Of a stretch of 64,000 nucleotides of DNA, positions 1 to 8,634 are shown one piece after another. The notes below the pieces were generated by a model. It searched no databases and had not been told where the DNA came from. It was given only the letters and a program-made list of their open reading frames with translations. How positions within the stretch are numbered: position 1 is the stretch's first letter; every line of letters starts with the position of its first letter. Position numbers and translations under genes: made by a program. The DNA is from Fontibacterium medardense (GTDB lineage Bacteria; Pseudomonadota; Alphaproteobacteria; Pelagibacterales; Pelagibacteraceae), in the NCBI GenBank assembly GCA_965235075.1, contig OZ249404.1, positions 806,001-870,000 on the forward strand, given 5' to 3'.

Positions 1-148
1 GAGCTTCGATCCCATTTTCAACTACTTCTCTTCTTGGTTTTCCATCGATTGAAGCAACAAAACCAACGCCGCATGCATCATGTTCATCCTCTTTATTATA
101 AACCCCTGCTTTAATAAGTTTTTGTAAATTTTGATCTAAAATTTTCAT
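1..148 (-). CDS. gltB: glutamate synthase large subunit, N-terminal fragment (cut by window edge)
   Basis: Only the first 49 codons are in the window; the gene runs off the left edge. The ATG at 148 is followed by a short leader and then DACGVGFVAS near residues 29-38. In the GltB family this motif contains the Cys that becomes the N-terminal nucleophile of the class II glutamine amidotransferase domain after propeptide removal, releasing ammonia from glutamine for transfer to 2-oxoglutarate. It begins 6 bases after the gltD stop on the same strand, so the two subunits are probably co-transcribed, with gltD first. The family assignment is firm for so short a piece because of this motif and the gltD neighbour. 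Confidence 0.88.
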   Translation of the reverse strand, partial: MKILDQNLQKLIKAGVYNKEDEHDACGVGFVASIDGKPRREVVENGIEA

Positions 149-154
149 AAATAA

Positions 155-1606
155 TTAAGCAACCAATCTTTTTTTTGATGATTTAGAAATTTTATTTTTT
201 AGATAAATGTCCATTGCTTCTGCGGCATCTCTTCCATCTTTAATAGCCCACACAACTAAAGATGCTCCTCTAACGATATCTCCGGCTGCAAAAACTCCAT
301 CTAAATTTGTTTGCATTGTTTTAAGATCTATTTTGATAGTTCCCCATTTGGATACGTCAAGTTTTGGTTCTGAAAATAAACTTGGAATATCTTCAGGATC
401 AAATCCTAAAGCTTTAATTACCATATCTGCTTTAATTTTAATTTCAGACCCTTTAATAATTTCTGGTGTTTGTCTTCCAGTTGCGTCTGCTTCTCCTAAT
501 TTCATTTTATTAAGAACAACTTCCGTCACTTGTCCATTTTTTCCAATAAATTCTTTTGGATTTGTAAGCCATTGAAAATCTACTCCTTCTTCTTCAGCAT
601 TAGCAACCTCTCTTGCTGACCCTGGCATATTTTTTTTATCTCTTCTATATAGACATTTCACTGATTTAGCGTTTTGCCTTATTGAAGTTCTAACGCAATC
701 CATTGCTGTATCACCTCCTCCTATTACAACAATATCTTTTCCTTCAGCATTCAAATATCCCTCATCAAACATTTTAACTTTGTCACCTAAACCTTTTTTG
801 TTTGAAGCTGTCAAAAATTCCATTGCTGGGTAAATATTTTTAAGATTTGATCCTGAAATTTCTACCTCTCTAGCTTTGTATACTCCTGTTGCAATTAATA
901 TTGCATCATGCTTTTTTTTAAGCTCAGATAGAGTTGCATTTTTTCCAACTACAAAATTTAATTCGAATTTGATTCCACCATCTTTTAAAAGTTTTGTTCT
1001 TCTTTCAACAATATTTTTTTCTAATTTAAAATTAGGAATACCATAAATTAACAATCCACCTGGTCTATCGTATTTGTCATAAACCGTAATTTCGTATCCA
1101 ATTTTTCTAAGCTGCTCCGCAGCTGCAAGACCTGCTGGTCCTGCTCCTATAATACCAACACTTTGTCCTAAATCTTTTTTAACTTTAATTGGTTTTACCC
1201 AGCCCTCTTCAAAAGCAGTATCGGTAATAAATTTTTCTATCGAACCAATAGTAACTGTGCCATGGCCTGCTCTTTCAATTACGCAATTTCCTTCACAAAG
1301 TCTGTCTTGGGGACATATTCTCCCACAAACCTCTGGCATATTATTAGTTGCTGAAGAGATTTCATAGGCCTCTTCTAATCTACCTTCAGCTGTTAACTTT
1401 AACCAATCAGGAATATTATTTGAAAGCGGACAGTGAATTTGGCAATAAGGAACTCCACACTGCGAACATCTACTAGATTGCTCTTCTGCTTTTGGAGCAA
1501 TGTAATTCTTATAAATTTCAGAAAAATTTTTAATCCTTTGAGACGGACTCGATTTTTCAGGAGTTTGTCCTTTTGTATTAACAAACTTGAGCATTTTTTC
1601 TGACAT
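155..1606 (-). CDS. gltD: glutamate synthase (NADPH) small subunit
   Basis: 483 aa, normal length for GltD. The subunit oxidises NADPH and passes electrons through FAD and iron-sulfur clusters to GltB, which makes glutamate from glutamine and 2-oxoglutarate in the cytoplasm. Two Cys clusters bind 4Fe-4S centres: C47, C50, C55, C59 and C94, C98, C104, C108. A Rossmann FAD motif GAGPAG lies at about 154-159. A second dinucleotide motif, GGGDTAMD, lies near 297-304, and the C-terminal FAD contact 'GVFAAGDIVRGASLVV' is present. The ATG at 1606 gives the expected N-terminus. It is the first gene of a gltD-gltB pair, the reverse of the enterobacterial order. Confidence 0.95.
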   Translation of the reverse strand: MSEKMLKFVNTKGQTPEKSSPSQRIKNFSEIYKNYIAPKAEEQSSRCSQCGVPYCQIHCPLSNNIPDWLKLTAEGRLEEAYEISSATNNMPEVCGRICPQDRLCEGNCVIERAGHGTVTIGSIEKFITDTAFEEGWVKPIKVKKDLGQSVGIIGAGPAGLAAAEQLRKIGYEITVYDKYDRPGGLLIYGIPNFKLEKNIVERRTKLLKDGGIKFELNFVVGKNATLSELKKKHDAILIATGVYKAREVEISGSNLKNIYPAMEFLTASNKKGLGDKVKMFDEGYLNAEGKDIVVIGGGDTAMDCVRTSIRQNAKSVKCLYRRDKKNMPGSAREVANAEEEGVDFQWLTNPKEFIGKNGQVTEVVLNKMKLGEADATGRQTPEIIKGSEIKIKADMVIKALGFDPEDIPSLFSEPKLDVSKWGTIKIDLKTMQTNLDGVFAAGDIVRGASLVVWAIKDGRDAAEAMDIYLKNKISKSSKKRLVA

Positions 1607-1816
1607 TGGTTAAAATACGTAAAATTTAGTGTTTTTTACTATTATTCACATAAAAGCTATATTTTTAAAAGATAAATTAGGTCAGTAATAATCAATCAAT
1701 TTATGTAGTTTATTAAAAAATTAAGGTTTTTTATTAATATTCAATTAATAATTGTAATCAATTTTTAACTAATAATTAAATTTATTAAGCTATCTGCCTA
1801 GACTAAAGCTTTAATT

Positions 1817-2581
1817 ATGGATGAATTTATCAAAATAGTAATTCTTGGAATCGTTCAGGGTATTACAGAATTTTTACCAATCTCATCCAATGCTCATCTT
1901 ATAATGTTGGAGCGATTATTAGATTATCATAATCATAATGAAATTTTAAATCTTGTTTTTCATTTAGGTTCTTTACTTGCAATCATTAGTTATTTTTTTT
2001 CGGAGCTTTTAGGGTTGTTAAAAAAACCGAAGATGATTTTTAATATAATTACTGCAACTATACCTGTAATTATTGTGGGATATTTTTTTTATAAATTTCG
2101 CCTTATAAATTATGGATATTTTTCAATCAAGATAATTGCCATTACTTCAATTATTTTTGGAATACTTTTATTTGTAAGCGACAAGATTGGCCATTCAAAA
2201 ACATTGTATAAAGATCTCAATTTAAAAAGTTCTTTAGTAATAGGAATATTTCAAATTATCTCACTTATACCTGGCGTAAGTCGATCAGGCATTACTTTAA
2301 CAGCGGGACGTTTATTAGGATATTCAAGATTTGAAGCTGCAAAATTTTCATTCTTTTTATCAATACCAACGACTGCTGGTGCTTGTTTTTTAGGAATTAT
2401 AGATTTAATTAAAACAAATAATTCAGATTTAAATTATATTGCGATAGTTGCTTTTATTACTTCTTTTCTATCTTCTTATCTTACAATAAAATTCTTTTTA
2501 TCTTTTATATCTAAATTTAATTTAAATATTTTTATTTACTACAGAATTATTCTTGGCATATTTATATTGTTATTTCTTTAG
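1817..2581 (+). CDS. uppP: undecaprenyl-diphosphatase UppP (BacA)
   Basis: 254 aa, slightly short for the family (about 265-275). This multi-pass inner-membrane enzyme dephosphorylates undecaprenyl diphosphate to regenerate the lipid carrier for peptidoglycan and O-antigen. The family signatures are visible: GITEFLPISS at residues 15-24, with Glu18 in the catalytic region, and PGVSRSG at 152-158 with the conserved Ser/Arg pair. The common T-G-H after PISS is N-A-H here. About seven or eight hydrophobic segments follow one another. The gene converges on the next one with a 4-base overlap at 2578-2581. Confidence 0.94.
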   Translation: MDEFIKIVILGIVQGITEFLPISSNAHLIMLERLLDYHNHNEILNLVFHLGSLLAIISYFFSELLGLLKKPKMIFNIITATIPVIIVGYFFYKFRLINYGYFSIKIIAITSIIFGILLFVSDKIGHSKTLYKDLNLKSSLVIGIFQIISLIPGVSRSGITLTAGRLLGYSRFEAAKFSFFLSIPTTAGACFLGIIDLIKTNNSDLNYIAIVAFITSFLSSYLTIKFFLSFISKFNLNIFIYYRIILGIFILLFL

Positions 2582-3498
2582 CGAATAACTTGACTAAAAA
2601 TATAATTAGGCAATATTATTTCAACGGTTCTTGTTGATATTCCAAGCTCTTTAAAACCCGGATATTGATCTGAACAAATATTATCCGATTTTAATATTTC
2701 TAACTGATCTTCTGTAAGCAAAGGATTAGGCAATAGTTGCATTATTTTTGCTTGAACTCTTGCCACAAAGTCCGGAAGTTCTATTATAAATCTTTTCTTT
2801 TTTAACGATATAAGCAAAGTCTCTATTAATTCTCTAAAAGTATAAATTTTAGGACCACCTAATTCATAAAATTTATTAGGATTAATCTGCTCTATAATTT
2901 CAATAATAGCATCAGTAACATCTCCAACATAACATGGTTGAAATTTTGTTTTGGCACTTGCAAGAGGAATAATAGGTAAAAGATTTATTAATTTATTAAA
3001 TAAATTAAAAAAATTATCATTTGTTCCAAATACAATACTAGGACGTAAAATAATTGAATTTTTAAAGTTATTAATAACTGCTTCTTCACCTTGAAATTTA
3101 GATCTAATGTATGAAGAGTTAGAATCTTTATTTGCCCCTAATGCAGAGATATGAATAAATTTTTTAGTAACTTCTTTATCTAAAATACTTGTCAAAAATT
3201 TTGGAAATAAATAATGTACATAATCAAATTTTTGATTTTTTTTCTCAAACAAAACTCCTATACAATTAATTACAATCTCTGAGCTCTTAATAAATTCATT
3301 AAGATTTGAAAAATCAAAAAAATTAAACTTCAAAACTTCAATTTGCCCAGGTTCTCCCATGGGTTTTAGATAGCCGTGAAGATATGGATTTCGTGTTGGA
3401 ACGATTATTTTAAAACCTTTTTTTGCAAGTTTACCTATTAGATTTCGACCTATAAATCCTGTGCCGCCGAAGACTGTTATTGTCTTTTTTTCTGCCAT
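2578..3498 (-). CDS. NDUFA9-like NAD(P)-binding epimerase-family protein
   Basis: 306 aa atypical short-chain dehydrogenase/epimerase. The N-terminus carries the Rossmann motif GGTGFIG (residues 11-17), and a YxxxK catalytic-type motif occurs as Y130-K134. In alphaproteobacteria this type is usually annotated as the complex I NDUFA9 subunit family, whose mitochondrial members bind NADPH and help assemble NADH dehydrogenase. That role is known for the family and only inferred here; no nuo genes are in the window. It could equally be a nucleoside-diphosphate-sugar epimerase. The start at 3498 gives an N-terminus that enters the Rossmann fold within ten residues. Confidence 0.8.
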   Translation of the reverse strand: MAEKKTITVFGGTGFIGRNLIGKLAKKGFKIIVPTRNPYLHGYLKPMGEPGQIEVLKFNFFDFSNLNEFIKSSEIVINCIGVLFEKKNQKFDYVHYLFPKFLTSILDKEVTKKFIHISALGANKDSNSSYIRSKFQGEEAVINNFKNSIILRPSIVFGTNDNFFNLFNKLINLLPIIPLASAKTKFQPCYVGDVTDAIIEIIEQINPNKFYELGGPKIYTFRELIETLLISLKKKRFIIELPDFVARVQAKIMQLLPNPLLTEDQLEILKSDNICSDQYPGFKELGISTRTVEIILPNYIFSQVIR

Positions 3499-3545
3499 TG
3501 TTTAATCATAATAATTAACGATAATACCTTTTATTTAACAATAGT

Positions 3546-4157
3546 ATGAAAGTCAAAATCCATAAAAACGATCTACCTAATAATTTAAATCTAGGAAAGA
3601 TTATTGCGATTGATACTGAAACAATGGGTCTTGATTACAAAAGGGACCCTCTTTGCCTTGTTCAAATATATTCTAGTAATGAAGAGGTTCATTTAATTCA
3701 AATTAATAGAAAAACATTTAAAGCCGATAATTTAAAAAAAATTCTAGAAGATAATGAAATTAAAAAAATTTTTCAGTTTGCAAGGTTTGATCTTGCAGTT
3801 TTAAACTATTATTTAAAAGCAGAGATTAATAATGTGTACTGCACAAAGATTGCATCAAAAATTGGTAGAACCTATACAGATAAACACGGTCTTAAAGATT
3901 TATGCAAAGAACTTTTAAATATTGACCTATCAAAACAAATGCAAAGTTCTGATTGGGGTGCTGAAACTTTAACCGAGCAACAAGTAAATTATGCAGCGTC
4001 AGATGTTTTGTATTTACATAAAATAAAAGAAGAACTTGATAAAATTTTAACTAGAGAAAATAGAATGGAACTAGCTGAACATTGTTTTAAATTTCTAAAA
4101 CATCGAGTGACATTAGATCTTGCTGGTTGGAATAATCAAGATATTTTTGCACATTAG
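3546..4157 (+). CDS. rnd: ribonuclease D-type 3'-5' exonuclease (single-domain)
   Basis: 203 aa, a DEDDy exonuclease domain without the HRDC domains that bring E. coli RNase D to about 375 aa. Metal-binding and catalytic residues are visible: D23 and E25 in AIDTETMGLD, D82 in FQFARFDLAVL, and Y149 with D153 in YAASDVLYL. It probably trims tRNA precursors and other structured RNA 3' ends in the cytoplasm. The stop is followed at once by the kdsD start (TAGATG), so it heads a tight rnd-kdsD-lptC-lptB operon. Short HRDC-less versions are common in alphaproteobacteria. Confidence 0.92.
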   Translation: MKVKIHKNDLPNNLNLGKIIAIDTETMGLDYKRDPLCLVQIYSSNEEVHLIQINRKTFKADNLKKILEDNEIKKIFQFARFDLAVLNYYLKAEINNVYCTKIASKIGRTYTDKHGLKDLCKELLNIDLSKQMQSSDWGAETLTEQQVNYAASDVLYLHKIKEELDKILTRENRMELAEHCFKFLKHRVTLDLAGWNNQDIFAH

Positions 4158-5117
4158 ATGATACAAAATCAAAAAATAAAATTTGCTAAAGAAGTAATTT
4201 TTCAAGAAATCAATGCTTTAAAAAAATTATCTAAATCTTACAATACTAATTTTATTAAAGCCATTGATCTTATCCAGAAATGTAAAGGCAAAGTAATATG
4301 TGTTGGAATGGGAAAGTCCGGTCATATTATTAGAAAAATTTCTGCAACATTAAGTTCTGTAGGAGTCCCATCTATTTATCTTCATCCATCCGAAGCCGCT
4401 CATGGTGATCTTGGTGCTTGCAATCCAAAGCAGGATTGTTTTTTGATTATGTCTTATTCTGGAAATACTGATGAATTAAAAAATATTTTAAATTATGCGC
4501 ACAAATTTAAAATGCCTATAATTGGTGTAGCCTCAAGAGAAAATTCAACTTTAATCAATTCGAGCACAATTAAAATTGTTCTTCCTAAAGTAAAAGAGGC
4601 TGGTCTTGATATTGTGCCAACAAGCTCTACTTCTATGTTGCTTGCTTGGGGTGACAGCGTTGCAATCACACTAATGAAATTAAATAAATTTAGTAAAGAA
4701 AAGTTTGCTGTTTATCATCCATCCGGTGCATTAGGAAAACAACTTACGCGTGTTAAAGATATTATGATTAAAAAATCAGAAGTGCCTTTTATCAACGAAA
4801 ACGTATCTGTAAAAAATGCTGTTATCCAAATTACTAAAAAAACATACGGCTGTGTGCTTGTTGTAAATAAATCTAAAAAAGTTACAGGAATTATAACAGA
4901 TGGAGATATTAGACGTTCAATTCATAAGAAGAATTTTTTAGAAAAAACTGCAAAAGAAGTAATGACAAAAAAGCCAAAAATGATTTCTGAAGACACGCTT
5001 GCAGGATCTGCTCTTGATATAATGAATAAGAAAAAAATTACCTCTCTTATTGTTAAGGGTAAAAACAATAATTACGGACTAATTCACATACATTCTCTTA
5101 TTAGTTTTGGAGTTTAA
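4158..5117 (+). CDS. kdsD: arabinose-5-phosphate isomerase (KDO biosynthesis)
   Basis: 319 aa, full length. It converts ribulose 5-phosphate to arabinose 5-phosphate, the first committed step to KDO of lipopolysaccharide. The N-terminal SIS sugar-isomerase domain shows GMGKSGHI at 50-57, the HPSEAAHGDLG loop at 76-86, and SYSGNTDE at 99-106. Two CBS domains occupy about 200-319 (MIKKSEVPFI and VMTKKPKMISE). It abuts rnd upstream and shares one base with lptC downstream (TAATG), consistent with translational coupling. Its presence implies that the cell makes KDO-containing LPS. Confidence 0.95.
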   Translation: MIQNQKIKFAKEVIFQEINALKKLSKSYNTNFIKAIDLIQKCKGKVICVGMGKSGHIIRKISATLSSVGVPSIYLHPSEAAHGDLGACNPKQDCFLIMSYSGNTDELKNILNYAHKFKMPIIGVASRENSTLINSSTIKIVLPKVKEAGLDIVPTSSTSMLLAWGDSVAITLMKLNKFSKEKFAVYHPSGALGKQLTRVKDIMIKKSEVPFINENVSVKNAVIQITKKTYGCVLVVNKSKKVTGIITDGDIRRSIHKKNFLEKTAKEVMTKKPKMISEDTLAGSALDIMNKKKITSLIVKGKNNNYGLIHIHSLISFGV

Positions 5118-5734
5118 TGAAACTCAACGAGATCAGAAAAAAGCAGCTTAAAATTATAGGCGTTGGTCTTGCGGTAATTTTTATTGTTTATTTTGTTTAT
5201 CCAACCATCAACACTTTTAGATTAAAGCTAACCTCAAAAAATATTAAACCAACAGAGGGAGCTGAGAGCAATGTGTTCGAAAATATTAGTTACATCGGCG
5301 TTGATGCAAGTGGCAAACAGTATAACGTCAGAGCAAAACTTGCGACCATTGATAAAGACAATCAAGATCTTATAAGCTTAAAAGAAGTAGATAGTGATTT
5401 TTTATTAAAAGATGGCAGTGTGATAAAAATTATAAGCAAAATAGGTTTGTTTAATAAAACCACAAATGATATTTTGTACGAACAGAATGTTAAAATAACT
5501 CAGAAAGATGGAGTTGTAACTGCAAGTAAGGCTGAGTACCTTGTAAAATCAAATAATATATTTGTAAGCGGTAATGTAATTGCAAATTTTGTTGAAACTG
5601 ACTCAAAAACTAAAAAGCGACGCACTAGTCAAATTAAAGCAGATAAGGTAATAATTGATACCTTTAAAAAAACTGTTGAAGTTGTAATGGAAGAAAAAGG
5701 TAAACAAGTTACTGGAACGTTAAGCAATGAATGA
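5117..5734 (+). CDS. lptC: LPS export protein LptC
   Basis: 205 aa, with one N-terminal membrane anchor (residues about 12-30) followed by a periplasmic beta-jellyroll region of the LptC/OstA type. LptC sits in the inner membrane with LptFG and passes LPS to the periplasmic bridge protein LptA. The last 60 residues (VTASKAEYLVKSNNIFVSGN...) have the repeated strand pattern shared by LptC and LptA. It overlaps lptB by 8 bases. No separate lptA lies between lptC and lptB, where many proteobacteria have it. Confidence 0.85.
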   Translation: MKLNEIRKKQLKIIGVGLAVIFIVYFVYPTINTFRLKLTSKNIKPTEGAESNVFENISYIGVDASGKQYNVRAKLATIDKDNQDLISLKEVDSDFLLKDGSVIKIISKIGLFNKTTNDILYEQNVKITQKDGVVTASKAEYLVKSNNIFVSGNVIANFVETDSKTKKRRTSQIKADKVIIDTFKKTVEVVMEEKGKQVTGTLSNE

Positions 5735-6770
5735 TAAAGATAAAAAATTTACATTCATATCTAATAAAAAAGTAATTAAAAGATTCGCAGCTGTTGTAGA
5801 TTCTAACGTCTCAACTTCCTCAGAAAAAATTAATGAATCAAAACAAGAAATTCAAGAAGAAAAGCCTCTTATTCTTTCTAAAAATAATATTGTAAAAGAT
5901 ACAAATGAAACTCTAGAAAACCAAACAACAATTAAAAAACCCACAGAAGAAAAAACTCCTGAGCCTGCTGTTGTTAAAAAAAATAATAAAAAATTTAATA
6001 ATAATATTTTTAAACTTATCTCGGACGACTATTATTATAACAGAGAACCATCAACCCTTGAAATTACTCATTTAACAAAAATAATCAAAAAAAGAGTCAT
6101 TCTTAAAGATGTAAGTGTAACGGTAAACCCCAAAGAAATTGTTGCCTTACTTGGTCCAAATGGCGCTGGTAAGACAACTATGTTTTCTATAGTTCTTGGA
6201 ATTTTAAATCCAACTCAAGGCAAGGTTATTTTCAATAATAAAGTAATTAATGAACTTCCAATTCATATGCGCGCAAAAGAAGGAATTAGCTACCTTCCCC
6301 AATCAAGATCAATCTTTAGAGGATTAACTGTTGAAGAAAATATTAGAGCCGTTGCAGAAGTTGCGATCAAAGACCCAGAAAAAGAAGATGAGTTAGTTGA
6401 ACATTTATTAAATGAATTTAAAATTGTTCACCTTAGAACAGCTTCAGCGCTAAGTCTTTCTGGTGGAGAGGCAAGGAGAGTTGAAATCGCAAGATGTTTA
6501 ACCACTTCTCCTAAAGTGCTATTGTTAGATGAACCATTTGCAGCTTTAGATCCCATTGCAATTATTGAACTTAAAGAAATGCTTAGACACCTAAAAGATA
6601 AAGGTATTAGTATTTTTATTACCGATCATAACGTTAAAGAAACTCTTGATATTGTGGACAGGGCTTACATTATTAATAGTGGAGAATTAATTGCTGAAGG
6701 ATCTCCACAAGAAATTGTTGAAAATAAAAAAGCAAGACAGCTTTACTTAGGATCTCAATTTAGAATTTAA
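5727..6770 (+). CDS. lptB: LPS export ABC transporter ATPase LptB with long N-terminal extension
   Basis: 347 aa; a normal LptB is about 240. The ATPase core starts near residue 110. It has a Walker A GPNGAGKTT (K149), the signature LSGGE at 244-248, Walker B LLLDEP with D268 and E269, and the H-loop TDHN. It powers LPS extraction from the inner membrane. The first ~105 residues are charged, Lys/Glu/Asn-rich and probably disordered; they show no recognisable domain. An internal start near residue 108 is not obvious, and the 8-base overlap with lptC supports the long form. It is the last gene of the operon. Confidence 0.9.
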   Translation: MNDKDKKFTFISNKKVIKRFAAVVDSNVSTSSEKINESKQEIQEEKPLILSKNNIVKDTNETLENQTTIKKPTEEKTPEPAVVKKNNKKFNNNIFKLISDDYYYNREPSTLEITHLTKIIKKRVILKDVSVTVNPKEIVALLGPNGAGKTTMFSIVLGILNPTQGKVIFNNKVINELPIHMRAKEGISYLPQSRSIFRGLTVEENIRAVAEVAIKDPEKEDELVEHLLNEFKIVHLRTASALSLSGGEARRVEIARCLTTSPKVLLLDEPFAALDPIAIIELKEMLRHLKDKGISIFITDHNVKETLDIVDRAYIINSGELIAEGSPQEIVENKKARQLYLGSQFRI

Positions 6771-6998
6771 TCATCTATCAATAATTCTAGTCAGAACAAA
6801 TCTTGCTAATTTTCCCATAAAAAATGCAGGAATTAACGCTATAAAAAAAGCTGGTATCCAAGCTCTAATCCATATCAAAAAAAATTGATCCACAAAACCC
6901 ATATTCATTAGTGAAATAATAAACGACATCATTAAACTCATGCCAAAAGCCATAATAACAGTAAAAATATAAGGCTCAAATTTCTTATCTATTTTCAT
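6771..6998 (-). CDS. DUF2798-like small membrane protein
   Basis: 75 aa with two strongly hydrophobic helices (about 11-33 and 40-65) joined by a short loop (FVDQFFLIWIRAWIPAFFIAL). This matches DUF2798-type proteins, whose function is unknown. The stop abuts the end of lptB on the opposite strand. It lies directly downstream of the broken GT9 gene on its own strand with a 3-base gap, so the two were probably co-transcribed. Confidence 0.75.
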   Translation of the reverse strand: MKIDKKFEPYIFTVIMAFGMSLMMSFIISLMNMGFVDQFFLIWIRAWIPAFFIALIPAFFMGKLARFVLTRIIDR

Positions 6999-7001
6999 AG
7001 A

Positions 7002-7992
7002 TTATAATTTATTTTGATGTAAAAAAATTTTTATTTTATTTTTAACGTGCTCGAAAGAAATTTCTTTGATTGAATTATCTGTAAAAATTTTATCTTTTGG
7101 AACTATTGGATAAATAAATTTAGAATAATCATTAAAGGGTTCACAATCACCATATATGACTATTGATGGAATCTGATAACTCGCTGATAAATGGGAGAAT
7201 CCAGTGTCATTTCCAAAATAAATTTTAGTTCTTTTTAAATAAGGGATAATCTTTTCAATAGTTAATTTGCTTGTTCTAATAAAATTTATATTTCTTTTAT
7301 TAAAAAATTGCAAATATTAGATTCTAAAACTGACTGATTCTTGCCTGATAATAACAAAAAATATTTAAAATTATTTTCAACAAAATAATTAATTACTCTA
7401 ATATAATTTTCTAAATTCCAGAATTTTTCTGGCCCTGAAGTTGCTATAGCTATTGCAACATATTTTTTTGTTTTCTTCTTTAAATTAATAAAAAGGTTAT
7501 TATTTTCGATGCTTGAGACTGAAAATATTTTTCTAACCAAATATTTACATTTATCAATTGGTGAAAATTTTTTTGATGAAAATTTTTTATATACTCTATT
7601 TTTTTTTAAAAAGAATCTTTGAAATTTTTGTCCAGGAGCTTCTATAGTTTTAAATCCTAAAATTTTTGATATCAAAACATACTTAGGTGATTGATGTAAT
7701 ATAATTACTTGGCTAGTACCTAAAGACTTAGCTAAGCTCAGCGCTTTAAATATTTTTAGGTAACTTAGAATTACACTAAAAAAGTTTTTATTACTTTGTT
7801 CAAAATAAACTATCTTTTTAAAAATTTTTTCATATTTAAAAATTTTCTTTGCTGAAGTGTTTTCAACTGTAACTAAGATAATTTTTTTTTGGAATGTTTA
7901 TAAATCGTTTTAAAGATGCCAAAAAAAGAAATGCAATCTCCCATTCCCTTTCGAGGAGCCACAACACAAATTGCACTTTTATTATTATTCAT
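7002..7992 (-). pseudogene. family 9 glycosyltransferase (heptosyltransferase-like), two frameshifts
   Basis: Three overlapping reading frames join into one GT9 protein of about 330 aa. The N-terminus starts at ATG 7992 (MNNNKSAICVVAPRKGMGDC). It stops after KHSKKK because an A9 run (7882-7890) needs one more A to continue as IILVTVENTSAKK. The frame is then open to NFLIKEI, where a second missing base (near 7290-7307, in a T6/A4 stretch) shifts it. The last part carries the donor-binding motif YFGNDTGFSHLSASY. An intact relative lies at 25101-26030. It is either a decayed gene, a consensus error at homopolymers, or a gene rescued by slippage; the sequence alone cannot tell. Confidence 0.82.
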
Positions 7993-8009
7993 TATTATAA
8001 ATTTTTTAT

Positions 8010-8150
8010 ATGCCGAAAAAAAATAACATTTATACCTCTTTAAAACGGAATCCTATAGCAAAACAACTTAGAACTTCTAGATTTAAGATTAAAATTATTA
8101 AAAATAAAAAAAAATATAATAGAAAAAAAATTAAAAAACTTTTTAAATAA
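8010..8150 (+). CDS. small basic protein, possibly ArfA-like ribosome-rescue factor
   Basis: 46 codons, MPKKNNIYTSLKRNPIAKQL then RTSRFKIKIIKNKKKYNRKK and a lysine tail. The stretch FKIKIIKNKK resembles the FRQRVEKNKK core of ArfA, which binds stalled ribosomes and recruits release factor 2. The diagnostic KGKGSY of ArfA is replaced by KYNRK. No clear Shine-Dalgarno sequence precedes the ATG. The ORF sits alone on the plus strand between two minus-strand genes and ends 3 bases before the nuclease gene. It could be a chance ORF in AT-rich DNA; the resemblance makes that less likely. Confidence 0.42.
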   Translation: MPKKNNIYTSLKRNPIAKQLRTSRFKIKIIKNKKKYNRKKIKKLFK

Positions 8151-8153
8151 AAT

Positions 8154-8624
8154 TTACTTACTACGTAGAGACTTTCTATACTCAGAAGGTGTTTGAAAAT
8201 TCATTGACCAAATGCCAAGTTTATTTTGTTTTGCATATTTTTCATCTTCAATAAAATCTTTGGAATATTGAACATATGCAACCGCATAACCTTCTCTGAC
8301 CATAAATTTAGATAAACTTTCTTTTCCAATAAAACATTCCGCAACTAGTCTTTGGTAACGATCCTTTTCTTTTACAACGCATTCAGGAATTTTATCTGCA
8401 ATTTTATTTTTAAGAATATCTTTTGCAATAACCCCACATTGAATTTTTATGTTATCTTTTTCGCAAATTTGTTTTGTTTCCGGAGCATCAATACCAAAAA
8501 AACGATACTTAAGTTTTCCTATGTGAATAGTATCTCCATCAATTACTTGGATCTTTTTTTCATCCGCGTAGGAAACAATTGAAAAAAAAAAAATAAAAAT
8601 AAAAAAATAAATAATTTTTTTCAT
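8154..8624 (-). CDS. secreted thermonuclease-family (SNase) nuclease
   Basis: 156 aa. A signal peptide (MKKIIYFFIF onwards, cleavage near SYA-DE at 20/21) exports it to the periplasm or outside. The staphylococcal-nuclease fold follows: VIDGDTIHI at 27-35, R41 in YRFFGIDAPE, E49, and R92 in DRYQRLVAEC, matching the three catalytic positions of SNase. It should cut DNA or RNA near the cell surface, perhaps for nucleotide or phosphate scavenging, which is an inference. Start ATG 8624 fits the signal peptide. It is followed on its strand by the GT9 pseudogene after a gap that holds the plus-strand small ORF. Confidence 0.9.
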   Translation of the reverse strand: MKKIIYFFIFIFFFSIVSYADEKKIQVIDGDTIHIGKLKYRFFGIDAPETKQICEKDNIKIQCGVIAKDILKNKIADKIPECVVKEKDRYQRLVAECFIGKESLSKFMVREGYAVAYVQYSKDFIEDEKYAKQNKLGIWSMNFQTPSEYRKSLRSK

Positions 8625-8634
8625 AAAAAATTAT

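Noticed and set aside
207..575. Plus-strand frame opposite gltD
   Set aside because: Antisense to conserved gltD codons, with no motif and no ribosome-binding site.
1607..1816. Riboswitch or nitrogen-control site in the gltD-uppP gap
   Set aside because: The gap is almost pure A/T with short tandem ATTAAT-like runs; I found no stem, sigma-54 site or known aptamer pattern.
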